25,364 nt of DNA, taken from a virus. This document shows, one piece after another, positions 1 through 6,835 of this stretch (position 1 is its first letter; every line of letters starts with the position of its first letter). Below the pieces are notes generated by a model. The model searched no databases. It was given only the letters and a program-made list of their open reading frames with translations, and was not told the origin of the DNA. The translations under genes and the position numbers were made by a program. The stretch spans positions 1 through 25,364 of the IMG/VR virus record IMGVR_UViG_3300030104_000125. One strand, given 5' to 3'.

Positions 1-85
1 CCTTGAAAACATTGAAGAAAATAAAGACTCTGAAAGTGTTGACAAGGAGGGTACTGATATGCTAAAAGACATTTATGAAAAATGA
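1..85 (+). CDS. C-terminal end of an unidentified protein (5' truncated)
   Basis: An open frame enters from the left edge (first full codon at 2) and ends with TGA at 83-85, giving 27 visible residues that end in MLKDIYEK. The tail is strongly charged and rich in Glu, Asp and Lys. Too little is visible to assign a family. It lies on the same strand as the replication genes and just before SSB, so it probably belongs to the same early or middle module. Its codons GTT GAC AAG create a TTGACA string, as also happens at the ends of two other genes here. Confidence 0.5.
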   Translation, partial: LENIEENKDSESVDKEGTDMLKDIYEK

Positions 86-118
86 TTTATTAATAATAAA
101 CAATAACAATAGGCATTT

Positions 119-205
119 ATGTCTTGGTTAATTTATAAAACAAAAGTAGTTGGAACTTATACTTTTATATACGCACAAAAAGTATGGGGTCTACTACCAT
201 TTTAA
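119..205 (+). CDS. possible 28-aa small protein
   Basis: ATG at 119 opens 28 codons ending at TAA 203-205; the peptide begins MSWLIYKTKVVG and ends WGLLPF. It is aromatic and mildly hydrophobic with no clear membrane segment. An AGG lies about 6 nt before the ATG, which is a weak ribosome site. It fills the gap between the truncated gene and SSB. A CAATAACAAT-like string occurs both just before this ORF and just before the SSB start. I do not recognise it, and chance openness in AT-rich DNA is possible. Confidence 0.35.
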   Translation: MSWLIYKTKVVGTYTFIYAQKVWGLLPF

Positions 206-229
206 CAATAACAATAAAGGAAAAAACAT

Positions 230-688
230 ATGGCGATAATTGAAGGCACAGCATACTGGGCTTCTCTGACACGACCAAACGAAAAGTTTGAACCTATGTG
301 GAGAATTGATTTAGCAGTTGATTCTAAAGACGCAGAGGATTTTAAAGGTCAAGGAATATCAGTAGCCGAAACAACTGTTGATGAAAAAACAATATCTAAT
401 ATAATTAGATTTAAAAGAAAAGTAAGTAAAGCTAATGGCGATAAGAATACTCAACCACAATTAGTGGATGCAGATAAGAAACCATTAGAAAAAATAGTCG
501 GTAATGGAAGTAGAGTTAAGGTAATGTATAAACCTTATGAGTGGAACTTCAAAGGTAAGAAGGGAATAGGGTTAGACCTACAAGCTGTCCAAGTACTAGA
601 CTTAATAGAGTACACACCAAGAGAAGACTTTGATGTTGAATCTGGAAATACTTCTAATGGAAGTGTTGACAACATTAAAGAATTTTAG
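230..688 (+). CDS. single-stranded DNA-binding protein, T7 gp2.5-like
   Basis: The 152-aa product most resembles phage gp2.5-type SSBs, which coat ssDNA and coordinate helicase and polymerase at the fork. What is visible: an N-terminal half of beta-type segments (WRIDLAVD near residue 24), a basic stretch near 62-75 (RFKRKVSKANGDK), a GSRVKVMYKPYEW strand near 93-105, and a disordered acidic C-terminus ending in NIKEF. A terminal Phe on an acidic tail is the hallmark of T7 gp2.5, where it contacts the polymerase. The start is preceded by AAAGGA. Position directly before primase-helicase and polymerase supports the call. The fold call is from pattern rather than alignment; DUF2815-type SSBs are the alternative. 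Confidence 0.75.
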   Translation: MAIIEGTAYWASLTRPNEKFEPMWRIDLAVDSKDAEDFKGQGISVAETTVDEKTISNIIRFKRKVSKANGDKNTQPQLVDADKKPLEKIVGNGSRVKVMYKPYEWNFKGKKGIGLDLQAVQVLDLIEYTPREDFDVESGNTSNGSVDNIKEF

Positions 689-694
689 TATAGT
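666..694 (+). promoter_or_regulatory. probable sigma70-type promoter at the end of the SSB gene
   Basis: A -35 box TTGACA at 666-671 and a -10 box TATAGT at 689-694 are separated by exactly 17 bases. The -35 box lies in the last SSB codons and the -10 follows the stop directly. The predicted start is about 700-702, at the 5' edge of a stem-loop. Eleven of twelve hexamer positions match consensus. It could serve the short RNA ending at 774 or, by read-through, the primase-helicase gene. Confidence 0.6.
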
Positions 695-700
695 TACGCA

Positions 701-774
701 GTCATAAAAGTTATGGCTGTCATTTTTCTACTCCTAGGACTGTCGGCTTGTAGTTGGTCGGCAGTCCTTTTTTA
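701..774 (+). ncRNA. candidate small RNA of about 75 nt with two hairpins
   Basis: Between a good sigma70-like promoter and an intrinsic terminator lies a short stretch with no convincing ORF but strong structure. Hairpin 1 (698-720) pairs CAGTCATAA with TTATGGCTG around an AAG loop. A single-stranded pyrimidine-rich linker (721-735) ends in CTCCT. Hairpin 2 (736-768) is the terminator stem, about 58% G+C in otherwise AT-rich DNA. The linker end is complementary to AGGAG Shine-Dalgarno cores, so base-pairing regulation of translation is possible. Structure and flanking signals are seen; transcription and function are inferred. The alternative is a leader/attenuator for the primase-helicase gene. 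I do not recognise a known RNA family. Confidence 0.45.
736..774 (+). terminator. intrinsic (Rho-independent) terminator
   Basis: AGGACTG (736-742) pairs with CAGTCCT (762-768). The stem continues inward to about 13 pairs including G-T wobbles around a loop at 749-755, and six T residues (768-773) follow. This is the strongest intrinsic terminator seen in the window. It separates the SSB transcript from the primase-helicase gene. Confidence 0.85.
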
Positions 775-776
775 TT

Positions 777-869
777 ATGAAAGAGTTTAAGTATTTATTA
801 ATATTATTTATTGTTATGATTACTGTTTCTATTTTAATAGGATGGTACCATGATAATTTAAATTTTTAA
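777..869 (+). CDS. possible 30-aa single-pass membrane peptide
   Basis: ATG at 777 opens 30 codons ending at TAA 867-869. The peptide MKEFKYLLILFIVMITV continues with SILIGWYHDNLNF, giving a charged N-terminus, one hydrophobic helix (about residues 6-22) and a short polar tail, the usual form of a phage micro-membrane protein. It starts within the tail of the terminator and has no visible Shine-Dalgarno sequence, so expression is doubtful. It ends 10 bases before the primase-helicase start. Function unknown. Confidence 0.35.
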   Translation: MKEFKYLLILFIVMITVSILIGWYHDNLNF

Positions 870-879
870 AAAGGAATTT

Positions 880-2526
880 ATGAGGGTGCAAATGAATGAA
901 GAAAATAAAAATGGATTTGTAAAGTATCATTTACCATGTCCATTATGTAATAGTAGTGATGCAGTATCAGTTAATGCTGACAATTCTGCTTACTGTTTCT
1001 CATGTCAAGAATATATGAGAGACTATGATACAGACCAACAACCAACTGTTGTAAGTAAACAACAAGAATTAAAACCAATAACAAATCAATCAGACTTTGC
1101 AGAAATTGTTGATAGAAATATCAAGATAGATACTTGTAAAAAGTATAGTGTATCTGTTAAGATTGATAGCATGGGTAATATAACTAATCATTATTATCCT
1201 TATCATGATAAGCAAGGTTCAAAGATAGGAACTAAAACTAGGTTTACTAAATTAAAAGAGTTTAGTATTCAAGGTAATACAAAACATTCTGGTTTATTTG
1301 GTGAACATTTATTTAATAAAAATAAATATATAATTATAACTGAAGGAGAATTAGATTGTCTATCAGCTTATCAAATGTTTAAGACAGATAAGTATGAGAC
1401 ACCAGTTGTTAGTATTAAGAATGGAATTACTTCTGCAGTTAAAGATATAAAGAATAGTTTAGATTGGTTAGAAAATAATTTTGATAATGTTGTAATTAAT
1501 TTTGATAATGATGAACAAGGAATTGATGGAGCATTAAAGGTAGCTGAACTTTTTAGCCCAGGGAAATGTAAGATTATGCATTTACCAAAAGAATTTAAAG
1601 ATGCTTCAGATTGTTTAACTAAAAATAAAATACAATCATATGTAAAATCTTTTTGGGATGCAAAAGTATTTGCACCAGATGGAATTATAAATGCTAATAT
1701 TTTATTTGATGAGATTGCTAAACCAACAATACAATCTTTTGTTCAATATCCTTTTGAAGGAATTAATAAAATAACATATGGTATAAGACCATCCGAGTTA
1801 GTTACATTTACTGCTGGTAGTGGGTTAGGTAAAACACAAGTGATGAGAGAGATAGTACATCACATGATTAAATCTACTAAAGATAATATTGGTTTGTTAA
1901 TGTTAGAAGAAACACCAGTAATAACTTCAAAAGGTTTAATGAGTATTGAAGCAAATCAAAGATTACATTTACCAGATGTTCATGTAGCTAAAGAAGAATT
2001 AAAAACTTATTTTGATAAGACAGTTGGTACTGGTAGAGTATTTATGTTTGACCATTTTGGTTCTAACTCAATTGATAATATAGTTTCAAGAGTTAGATTT
2101 TTAGCTAAAGGTTTAGACTGTAAGTATATTGTTATAGACCATGTAAGTATTATTGTATCAGACCAAAGTCATGGTGATGAGAGAAGAGCATTAGATGAAA
2201 TCATGACTAGATTAAGAACTCTTGTTCAAGAGACTGGTGTTGCTATGATGGTTGTGTCTCATTTGAGAAGACCAGATGGCAAAGGACATGAAGAGGGAGC
2301 AGCAACATCACTATCACAATTAAGAGGGTCAGCTAGTATAGGACAACTTAGTGATATGGTAATTGGACTAGAGAGAGACGCACAAAATGATAACCCAGAT
2401 ATTAGAAACACAACGAGGGTTAGGGTATTAAAGAATAGATTTTCAGGAATGACTGGACCTTGTTGTAATCTTCAGTATAATGTTGATACTGGTAGATTAG
2501 TTGAGGTACAATCAGATGACTTTTAA
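880..2526 (+). CDS. bifunctional primase-helicase, T7 gp4-like
   Basis: This 548-aa protein should make RNA primers and unwind DNA 5'-3' as a hexamer at the fork. The N-terminal zinc-binding domain has C20-x2-C23 and C39-x2-C42. The TOPRIM primase core shows E155-G-E near YIIITEGELD and D209-N-D211. The RecA-like helicase domain has a Walker A GSGLGKT at 313-319 and a Walker B-like YIVIDH ending near D420. The length is close to T7 gp4 (566 aa). The acidic C-terminus ends QSDDF, matching the acidic tail with terminal Phe by which T7 gp4 binds its polymerase. AAGGA precedes ATG 880; a second ATG at 892 has GAGGG before it and would keep the zinc domain. The 3' end overlaps the polymerase gene. 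Confidence 0.93.
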   Translation: MRVQMNEENKNGFVKYHLPCPLCNSSDAVSVNADNSAYCFSCQEYMRDYDTDQQPTVVSKQQELKPITNQSDFAEIVDRNIKIDTCKKYSVSVKIDSMGNITNHYYPYHDKQGSKIGTKTRFTKLKEFSIQGNTKHSGLFGEHLFNKNKYIIITEGELDCLSAYQMFKTDKYETPVVSIKNGITSAVKDIKNSLDWLENNFDNVVINFDNDEQGIDGALKVAELFSPGKCKIMHLPKEFKDASDCLTKNKIQSYVKSFWDAKVFAPDGIINANILFDEIAKPTIQSFVQYPFEGINKITYGIRPSELVTFTAGSGLGKTQVMREIVHHMIKSTKDNIGLLMLEETPVITSKGLMSIEANQRLHLPDVHVAKEELKTYFDKTVGTGRVFMFDHFGSNSIDNIVSRVRFLAKGLDCKYIVIDHVSIIVSDQSHGDERRALDEIMTRLRTLVQETGVAMMVVSHLRRPDGKGHEEGAATSLSQLRGSASIGQLSDMVIGLERDAQNDNPDIRNTTRVRVLKNRFSGMTGPCCNLQYNVDTGRLVEVQSDDF

Positions 2527-4204
2527 TAAAGTAGTATTCGATATTGAAACAACTTTAACTGCAGATAAAATCTGGTGTATAGTTTGTAAAGATGGAGATA
2601 CCTTTTATCAATTCAAAGAAAATAATTTACATAGGTTTGAAGAGTTTATAAAACAAACTAAAGAAGTTATAGGTCATAACATAATTGGATTTGATATACC
2701 AGTACTGAATAGATTTTTTGGCTACGACTTATTTAAAAATTGTAAGATAACAGACACACTTGTTCTATCTAGATTATTAAATCCTATGATAGATGGTGGA
2801 CACTCATTAAAAAATTGGGGAATTAAACTTGGACATAGTAAGATTGAGTTTGAACAATTTGATTTCTTTAGTGAAGATATGTTAAAGTATTGTAGAAATG
2901 ATGTAGACTTAACACAAAGACTATATAATTTTTTAATTAAAAGAATAAAAGATTTTGGTTATTCAGTTGAGTTGGAACATGAAGTTGCTAAGATAATTCA
3001 AAGACAACATGAAAGAGGATTTAAGATTGATGTTGTTAATGCTTATGGATTACAAGCTAAGTTTCAAGAAGACATGAATGAATTACAAAATAAAGTTAGG
3101 GCAACATTTCCTCCATTAAAAATTGAAGAAGTGTTTATACCTAAATCAAATAACAAAGCAAGAGGATATGTAAAGGGAGTTCCTTTTACTAAAGTTAAGT
3201 ATAAAGAATTTAACTTAGGTTCAAGGCAACAGATAGGTGAACGACTAATGAAGCTTGGTTGGAAACCTAAAAAGAAAACTGATAAGGGTCATGTAATTGT
3301 AGATGAAAAAGTTTTATCAGAGATAACAGATATACCTGAAGCTAAGTTAATAAACGAATACCTTATGCTTCAAAAAAGAATTGCCCAAGTCTCCTCATGG
3401 GTAGAAGCAATCAAGGAAGATGGTAGAGTACATGGCAAAGTAATTACCAATGGTACAATTACAGGGAGGATGAGTCATCAAGCACCCAACATGGCACAAG
3501 TTCCTGCTGTGTACTCACCATATGGAAAAGAATGTAGAGGATTATGGGTAGTTGATAAAGGAAATAAATTAGTAGGTGTGGATGCATCTGGACTTGAGTT
3601 AAGAATGTTAGCACACTACATGAACGATAAGGAATACACAAATGAAATCATTAATGGAGATATACACACAGCAAATCAAGTGGCTGCTGGTCTTCGGTCA
3701 AGGGATGAAAGCAAAACTTTTATCTATGCCTTCATCTATGGAGCAGGGTCAAAAAAAATTGGAAGCATCATTGGAGGTTCGGAAGCAGATGGCAACCGAG
3801 TTAAAGAAAAGTTTCTTAGAGCAACACCAAGTCTTAGAAGCTTACGAGAAAAGGTGGATGCAGTTGCTAAGTCTAACAGAAGATGGCTTAAAGGACTTGA
3901 TGGAAGAAAAATCATCATCAGACACCCACACGCAGCCCTAAATAGTTTACTTCAAGGAGCAGGAGCAATAGTTATGAAAGTTTCCTTGATTCTTTTAGAA
4001 GAATATGCTAAAAATAAACGAATCAAAGCTTATCCTGTAGTAAATGTACATGATGAATTTCAATATGAAGTTGAAGAAGGAAGAGCAGAAGAGTTTGGTA
4101 GACTAGCAGTTCAAGCTATAAAGGATGCTGGTACAAAATTAAAATTAAGATGTGAATTAAATGGAGAATATAAAATTGGAAACAACTGGGCAGAAACGCA
4201 TTGA
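2516..4204 (+). CDS. family A DNA polymerase with 3'-5' exonuclease, T7 gp5-like
   Basis: The replicative polymerase, 562 aa from the ATG at 2516. I chose this over an in-frame TTG at 2501 because GAGG lies 9 nt before the ATG. The exonuclease domain has D9-I-E11, then HNIIGFD and YCRNDVD. Polymerase motif A is DASGLELR from D356, motif B is KTFIY from K400 with FIYGAG after it, and motif C is H512-D-E. The sequence aligns well by eye with T7 gp5 from the thumb onward. It is about 140 residues shorter than T7 gp5 (704), partly where T7 carries its thioredoxin-binding loop. The residue matching E. coli Pol I Phe762 is Tyr404, as in T7. It overlaps helicase (11 bp) and nuclease (44 bp) genes. 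Confidence 0.95.
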   Translation: MTFNKVVFDIETTLTADKIWCIVCKDGDTFYQFKENNLHRFEEFIKQTKEVIGHNIIGFDIPVLNRFFGYDLFKNCKITDTLVLSRLLNPMIDGGHSLKNWGIKLGHSKIEFEQFDFFSEDMLKYCRNDVDLTQRLYNFLIKRIKDFGYSVELEHEVAKIIQRQHERGFKIDVVNAYGLQAKFQEDMNELQNKVRATFPPLKIEEVFIPKSNNKARGYVKGVPFTKVKYKEFNLGSRQQIGERLMKLGWKPKKKTDKGHVIVDEKVLSEITDIPEAKLINEYLMLQKRIAQVSSWVEAIKEDGRVHGKVITNGTITGRMSHQAPNMAQVPAVYSPYGKECRGLWVVDKGNKLVGVDASGLELRMLAHYMNDKEYTNEIINGDIHTANQVAAGLRSRDESKTFIYAFIYGAGSKKIGSIIGGSEADGNRVKEKFLRATPSLRSLREKVDAVAKSNRRWLKGLDGRKIIIRHPHAALNSLLQGAGAIVMKVSLILLEEYAKNKRIKAYPVVNVHDEFQYEVEEGRAEEFGRLAVQAIKDAGTKLKLRCELNGEYKIGNNWAETH

Positions 4205-5090
4205 TACAGTAGCAACTGATATTAAAAAATTAATTGCTGATATAGCTAATGGAAATCCTGCACCTATAACAGAAGAGAACATGAATAGTTTTCTTAATAA
4301 TATTAAGGAAGCTATGATTGCATGGAACACTCCACCTAAAAAAGAAAAGTATAATGGTGTATTAAGAATGAGTATCTTAGGTAAACCAGCTAGACAATTA
4401 TGGTATGATAAGTATTCACCTAAAGAAACAAAAGAATATGATGCAAGTAATAATTTAAAATTTTTATATGGACATATTATAGAACACTTACTATTATACT
4501 TAACAGAATTATCTGGACATAAAGTAGAAGATAGACAAATGAAAGTTAAAGTAGATGATGTTAAAGGACATATAGATGCTAAAGTAGATGGAGAAATATG
4601 TGATGTTAAGTCTGCTTCACCTTTTAGTTTTAAAAAATTTAAGAATGGTGAGTTAATAAATGATGACCCTTTTGGGTATCATGCCCAGCTATCAGGATAT
4701 GAAACAGCTAATGGAACTAACAAGGGAGGTTTTCTTGTTGCTGATAAATCAAGTGGTGATATATGTTTTTACAAACCAGAAGACTTAGCTAAACCTGATA
4801 CAAGAAGTTTAATAAAAGATTTAAATACTAAACTTGCTAGTGATACACCTCCTGAAAGATGCTATGAATTAAAGACAGAGAAGAATGGAAACAAAGCTAT
4901 ACCAGTTGGTTGTCAATTTTGTATACATAAGTTTGAATGTTATGCAGATGCAAACAAAGGTAAAGGTTTAAGAGTATTTAAATATTCAAATAAGAATGTG
5001 TTCTTAGCTGATGTAATTAAAGAACCTATGGTAGAAGATATAACAAAAGAATTTACAGATGGAATTAAAACACAAACACCTTCTAGTTAG
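4161..5090 (+). CDS. PD-(D/E)XK exonuclease, RecB/Cas4-like
   Basis: 309 aa. Motifs of the RecB nuclease family appear in order: G104-HIIEH109, D139 in GHIDAK, D148-V-K150 in CDVKSAS, and Q176-LSG-Y180. The family cuts or resects DNA with Mg2+. Directly after the polymerase, it sits where T7 has the gp6 exonuclease, so host DNA breakdown, primer removal or recombination are likely roles. C251-x2-C254-x5-C260 near the C-terminus recalls the Fe-S cluster cysteines of Cas4/AddB proteins, with C234 or C147 as a possible fourth ligand. The usual cysteine ahead of the nuclease core is absent, so a metal site is uncertain. The start overlaps the polymerase end and has only a weak ribosome site. Confidence 0.8.
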   Translation: MENIKLETTGQKRIDTVATDIKKLIADIANGNPAPITEENMNSFLNNIKEAMIAWNTPPKKEKYNGVLRMSILGKPARQLWYDKYSPKETKEYDASNNLKFLYGHIIEHLLLYLTELSGHKVEDRQMKVKVDDVKGHIDAKVDGEICDVKSASPFSFKKFKNGELINDDPFGYHAQLSGYETANGTNKGGFLVADKSSGDICFYKPEDLAKPDTRSLIKDLNTKLASDTPPERCYELKTEKNGNKAIPVGCQFCIHKFECYADANKGKGLRVFKYSNKNVFLADVIKEPMVEDITKEFTDGIKTQTPSS

Positions 5091-5442
5091 AGCAGAAGTA
5101 TTAGAACCACCTAAAGATTTAAAGGTCATGAAAAAGTGGACTAAGAGTTTAATAAAAGATATTGATATGAAAATATTAGCTGGTCCATATGCAAAGTATT
5201 GTGAAGTTAAAGGTAATAGAGGTTTAACTTGCGTCACTATAATAGAAACATCCCATATAACTTTACACTCATGGGATGAAATGAGTCCTGCGTTAGTACA
5301 GCTTGATGTTTATAGTTGTAAACAATTAGATGAGAAAATTGTTTTTGATTATGTATATAAGTTTCAACCAGTAAGAATGTCTTATAGATATTTTGATAGA
5401 GAAAAGAATTTTAAATTATTAAAGTTAGATAAGGATGAGTAA
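5059..5442 (+). CDS. S-adenosylmethionine decarboxylase-family (SpeD) pyruvoyl enzyme
   Basis: 127 aa, typical of the short bacterial AdoMetDC proenzyme. The signature TSHITLHSWDE aligns with the family's ESH-I-x-I-HTWPE. S65 is the expected self-cleavage serine that becomes the pyruvoyl group, H70 and C87 (in DVYSC) match the processing His and catalytic Cys. The residue before the serine is Thr rather than the usual Glu, and two residues appear inserted between His and Cys. Family members decarboxylate AdoMet for spermidine synthesis. Published work on virus-encoded polyamine enzymes, as I recall it, found that some pelagiphage homologues are instead pyruvoyl-dependent arginine or ornithine decarboxylases, so the substrate is open. 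It overlaps the nuclease gene by 32 bp. Confidence 0.88.
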   Translation: MELKHKHLLVRAEVLEPPKDLKVMKKWTKSLIKDIDMKILAGPYAKYCEVKGNRGLTCVTIIETSHITLHSWDEMSPALVQLDVYSCKQLDEKIVFDYVYKFQPVRMSYRYFDREKNFKLLKLDKDE

Positions 5443-5443
5443 T

Positions 5444-5608
5444 ATGAATAATGATTATCAAACATTATTAGAAATGTGGAGAGATGAAAAAAATAAAAGA
5501 CAAGCAATGGAAAATGAATTAGCTATTGTAAAAGACAAACTTTTAACTAAAAATAAAGAATGTGAAACTTTAAATAAAGTAATAAGTAATATACGAAATG
5601 AACAGTAA
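5444..5608 (+). CDS. 54-aa coiled-coil protein, unknown function
   Basis: ATG at 5444 follows the SpeD-like stop by one base, with AAGGA at 5431-5435 as ribosome site, and the frame ends at TAA 5606-5608. The peptide is almost wholly charged and helical; it starts MNNDYQTLLEMWRDEKNKRQ and continues with Glu/Lys-rich heptads such as ENELAIVKDKLLTKN. No membrane segment is present, and there is one cysteine near residue 40. Its 3' end overlaps the next gene by 11 bases, consistent with coupled translation. Not recognised. Confidence 0.65.
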   Translation: MNNDYQTLLEMWRDEKNKRQAMENELAIVKDKLLTKNKECETLNKVISNIRNEQ

Positions 5609-5903
5609 ACAAATGAAACCTATTAGAAGAAAAGCTAGACATATATTAGTAGCTTGGTTACAATCTTTGTTATCAAAAGAAGAAGCTAGTAAAATTAATT
5701 ATAAAAATGTATTTAGTTTTATTCCTAATCAAACTCATTACTATCAAGGTGATACATTTAGATTACAACCTTGGTCGTACAAATGGATAGTTAAAAAATT
5801 AAAACGCAATCCAGAGTTGACAATAGATGATTTAAATGCTATGTTACAACCAACCGAAAAACAATTAAGAAGACAACAAATGCAAGAACTAGGACCACTA
5901 TAA
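5598..5903 (+). CDS. 101-aa hypothetical protein
   Basis: A basic, mostly helical protein with an Arg/Lys-rich N-terminus (KPIRRKARH), an aromatic centre (HYYQGDTFRLQPWSYKW, about residues 47-63) and a charged helical tail (EKQLRRQQMQEL). Clustered basic and aromatic residues would suit nucleic-acid binding, but I see no defined motif and do not recognise a family. Its start overlaps the previous ORF by 11 bases and its stop shares one base with the next start (TAATG), so it is part of a coupled run. Confidence 0.65.
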   Translation: MNSKQMKPIRRKARHILVAWLQSLLSKEEASKINYKNVFSFIPNQTHYYQGDTFRLQPWSYKWIVKKLKRNPELTIDDLNAMLQPTEKQLRRQQMQELGPL

Positions 5904-6142
5904 TGACACATAAAGATATGTTTAAAGGAACTACCTATGATTCATTAGGTAAGCAGGTAGATGGAAATCATTATTCAAAGATGAAGATTCAACCTGCAGA
6001 ATTTATAAATGAAAATGGTTTGTTGTTTGCAGAAGGTAATGCTATTAAATATATCTGTAGACATAAAGCAAAAGGCAAACAAAAAGATATTGAAAAAGCT
6101 ATTCACTATCTTGAAATGATACTTGAAAGGGATTACTCATGA
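5903..6142 (+). CDS. DUF3310 protein (nucleotide-kinase-associated domain of T7 gp1.7 type)
   Basis: 79 aa carrying the DUF3310 pattern: VDGNHYSKMKIQP (about 19-31), then EGNAIKYICRHKAKG (about 44-58), then DIEKAIHYLEMI. The domain occurs in phage nucleotide-metabolism proteins, including T7 gp1.7, a nucleoside monophosphate kinase; small stand-alone versions are common and their activity is rarely tested. The fit with an early metabolic region is good. It begins at a TAATG junction and ends in an ATGA overlap with the next gene. Role in dNTP supply is an inference. Confidence 0.8.
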   Translation: MTHKDMFKGTTYDSLGKQVDGNHYSKMKIQPAEFINENGLLFAEGNAIKYICRHKAKGKQKDIEKAIHYLEMILERDYS

Positions 6143-6519
6143 GTTTATCAGAAGCACAAATAAGACAATTAGAAAAAAGAGCAAGAGGTTTTCGCAGACT
6201 TATTGCTGCATTAAATGATTTAAATATGTATGGGATACATGAACAAATAGATAGAATATTATTTGTTAAGATAGAAGATTTAAAAGAACATTTAAAAAAG
6301 AAAATAAAAAGAAACAATGAAAAGCTAAATGAAATCTATACTGAAACTGTAGATGCTTTAGTTGATGATGATTATCAAAGTGGAGAGATAGGTTATAAAC
6401 CTTCTCCTATACATAAAGAAGAACCAGTTGGTGAATCTTTTACTAGCAAAGATTATAGTAAGAGAACATATACTTCTCTTAAAGAACATGGTACTGATAT
6501 AAGTTTTGAGAATGAGTAA
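6139..6519 (+). CDS. 126-aa hypothetical, helical N-terminus
   Basis: The first 70 or so residues are strongly helical and basic (QIRQLEKRARGFRRLI; EDLKEHLKKKIKRNNEKL), suggesting a coiled coil or nucleic-acid-binding helices. The remainder is polar and low in order, with acidic DDDYQSGE and a Ser/Thr-rich tail ending SFENE. The gene starts in an ATGA overlap with the DUF3310 gene and ends overlapping the next gene by 8 bases. I do not recognise a family. Confidence 0.65.
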   Translation: MSLSEAQIRQLEKRARGFRRLIAALNDLNMYGIHEQIDRILFVKIEDLKEHLKKKIKRNNEKLNEIYTETVDALVDDDYQSGEIGYKPSPIHKEEPVGESFTSKDYSKRTYTSLKEHGTDISFENE

Positions 6520-6835
6520 TGTATTAGGGTTAGATGGTAAACCTAAAAAACCTACACCAGATAAATGTCATATGCGTTTATGTTTAGTTGGTACAGATGA
6601 TATTGATATAAAAAATGTACAGACATTTGGTATAGCTGATGATGGTTTCTTTATGGTAAAGTCTTTTGATAATGAAAGACTACCAGTATTCATGACTAAT
6701 CCTGCACGAGTACAAAGTGTTGAGATATATAAAGAAGGTCAGAAACCTTTAACTAAATTAAGGGAAGGAAAATCTGATGATGATTTTCTTTTAGACCTAC
6801 TAAAGAAAAAGCATGAAACAGAATCGAAAACTTAA
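6512..6835 (+). CDS. 107-aa hypothetical protein
   Basis: I place the start at ATG 6512 rather than an in-frame TTG at 6506; the ATG overlaps the previous stop by 8 bases and gives a product beginning MSNVLGLDGKP. The middle looks like a small beta-rich domain (DDGFFMVKSF, RLPVFMTNPARVQSVEI), followed by an acidic then basic helical tail (KSDDDFLLDLLKKKHETESK). No catalytic motif is evident. It overlaps the next gene by 23 bases. Family unknown. Confidence 0.65.
   Translation: MSNVLGLDGKPKKPTPDKCHMRLCLVGTDDIDIKNVQTFGIADDGFFMVKSFDNERLPVFMTNPARVQSVEIYKEGQKPLTKLREGKSDDDFLLDLLKKKHETESKT

Noticed and set aside
39-68. TTGACA at 39-44 as a promoter for SSB
   Set aside because: The -35 is good, but the best -10 (TAAAAG at 63-68, 18-base spacer) matches only four of six positions. 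TTGACA alone is expected several times in DNA of this composition.
3459-3941. Open frames on both strands within the DNA polymerase gene
   Set aside because: They lie inside conserved polymerase coding sequence, have no ribosome sites and show no family resemblance.
5817-5845. TTGACA-17-TATGTT on the plus strand inside the 101-aa gene
   Set aside because: The -10 matches only four of six positions, and one or two such pairs are expected by chance here. No leader structure supports it.
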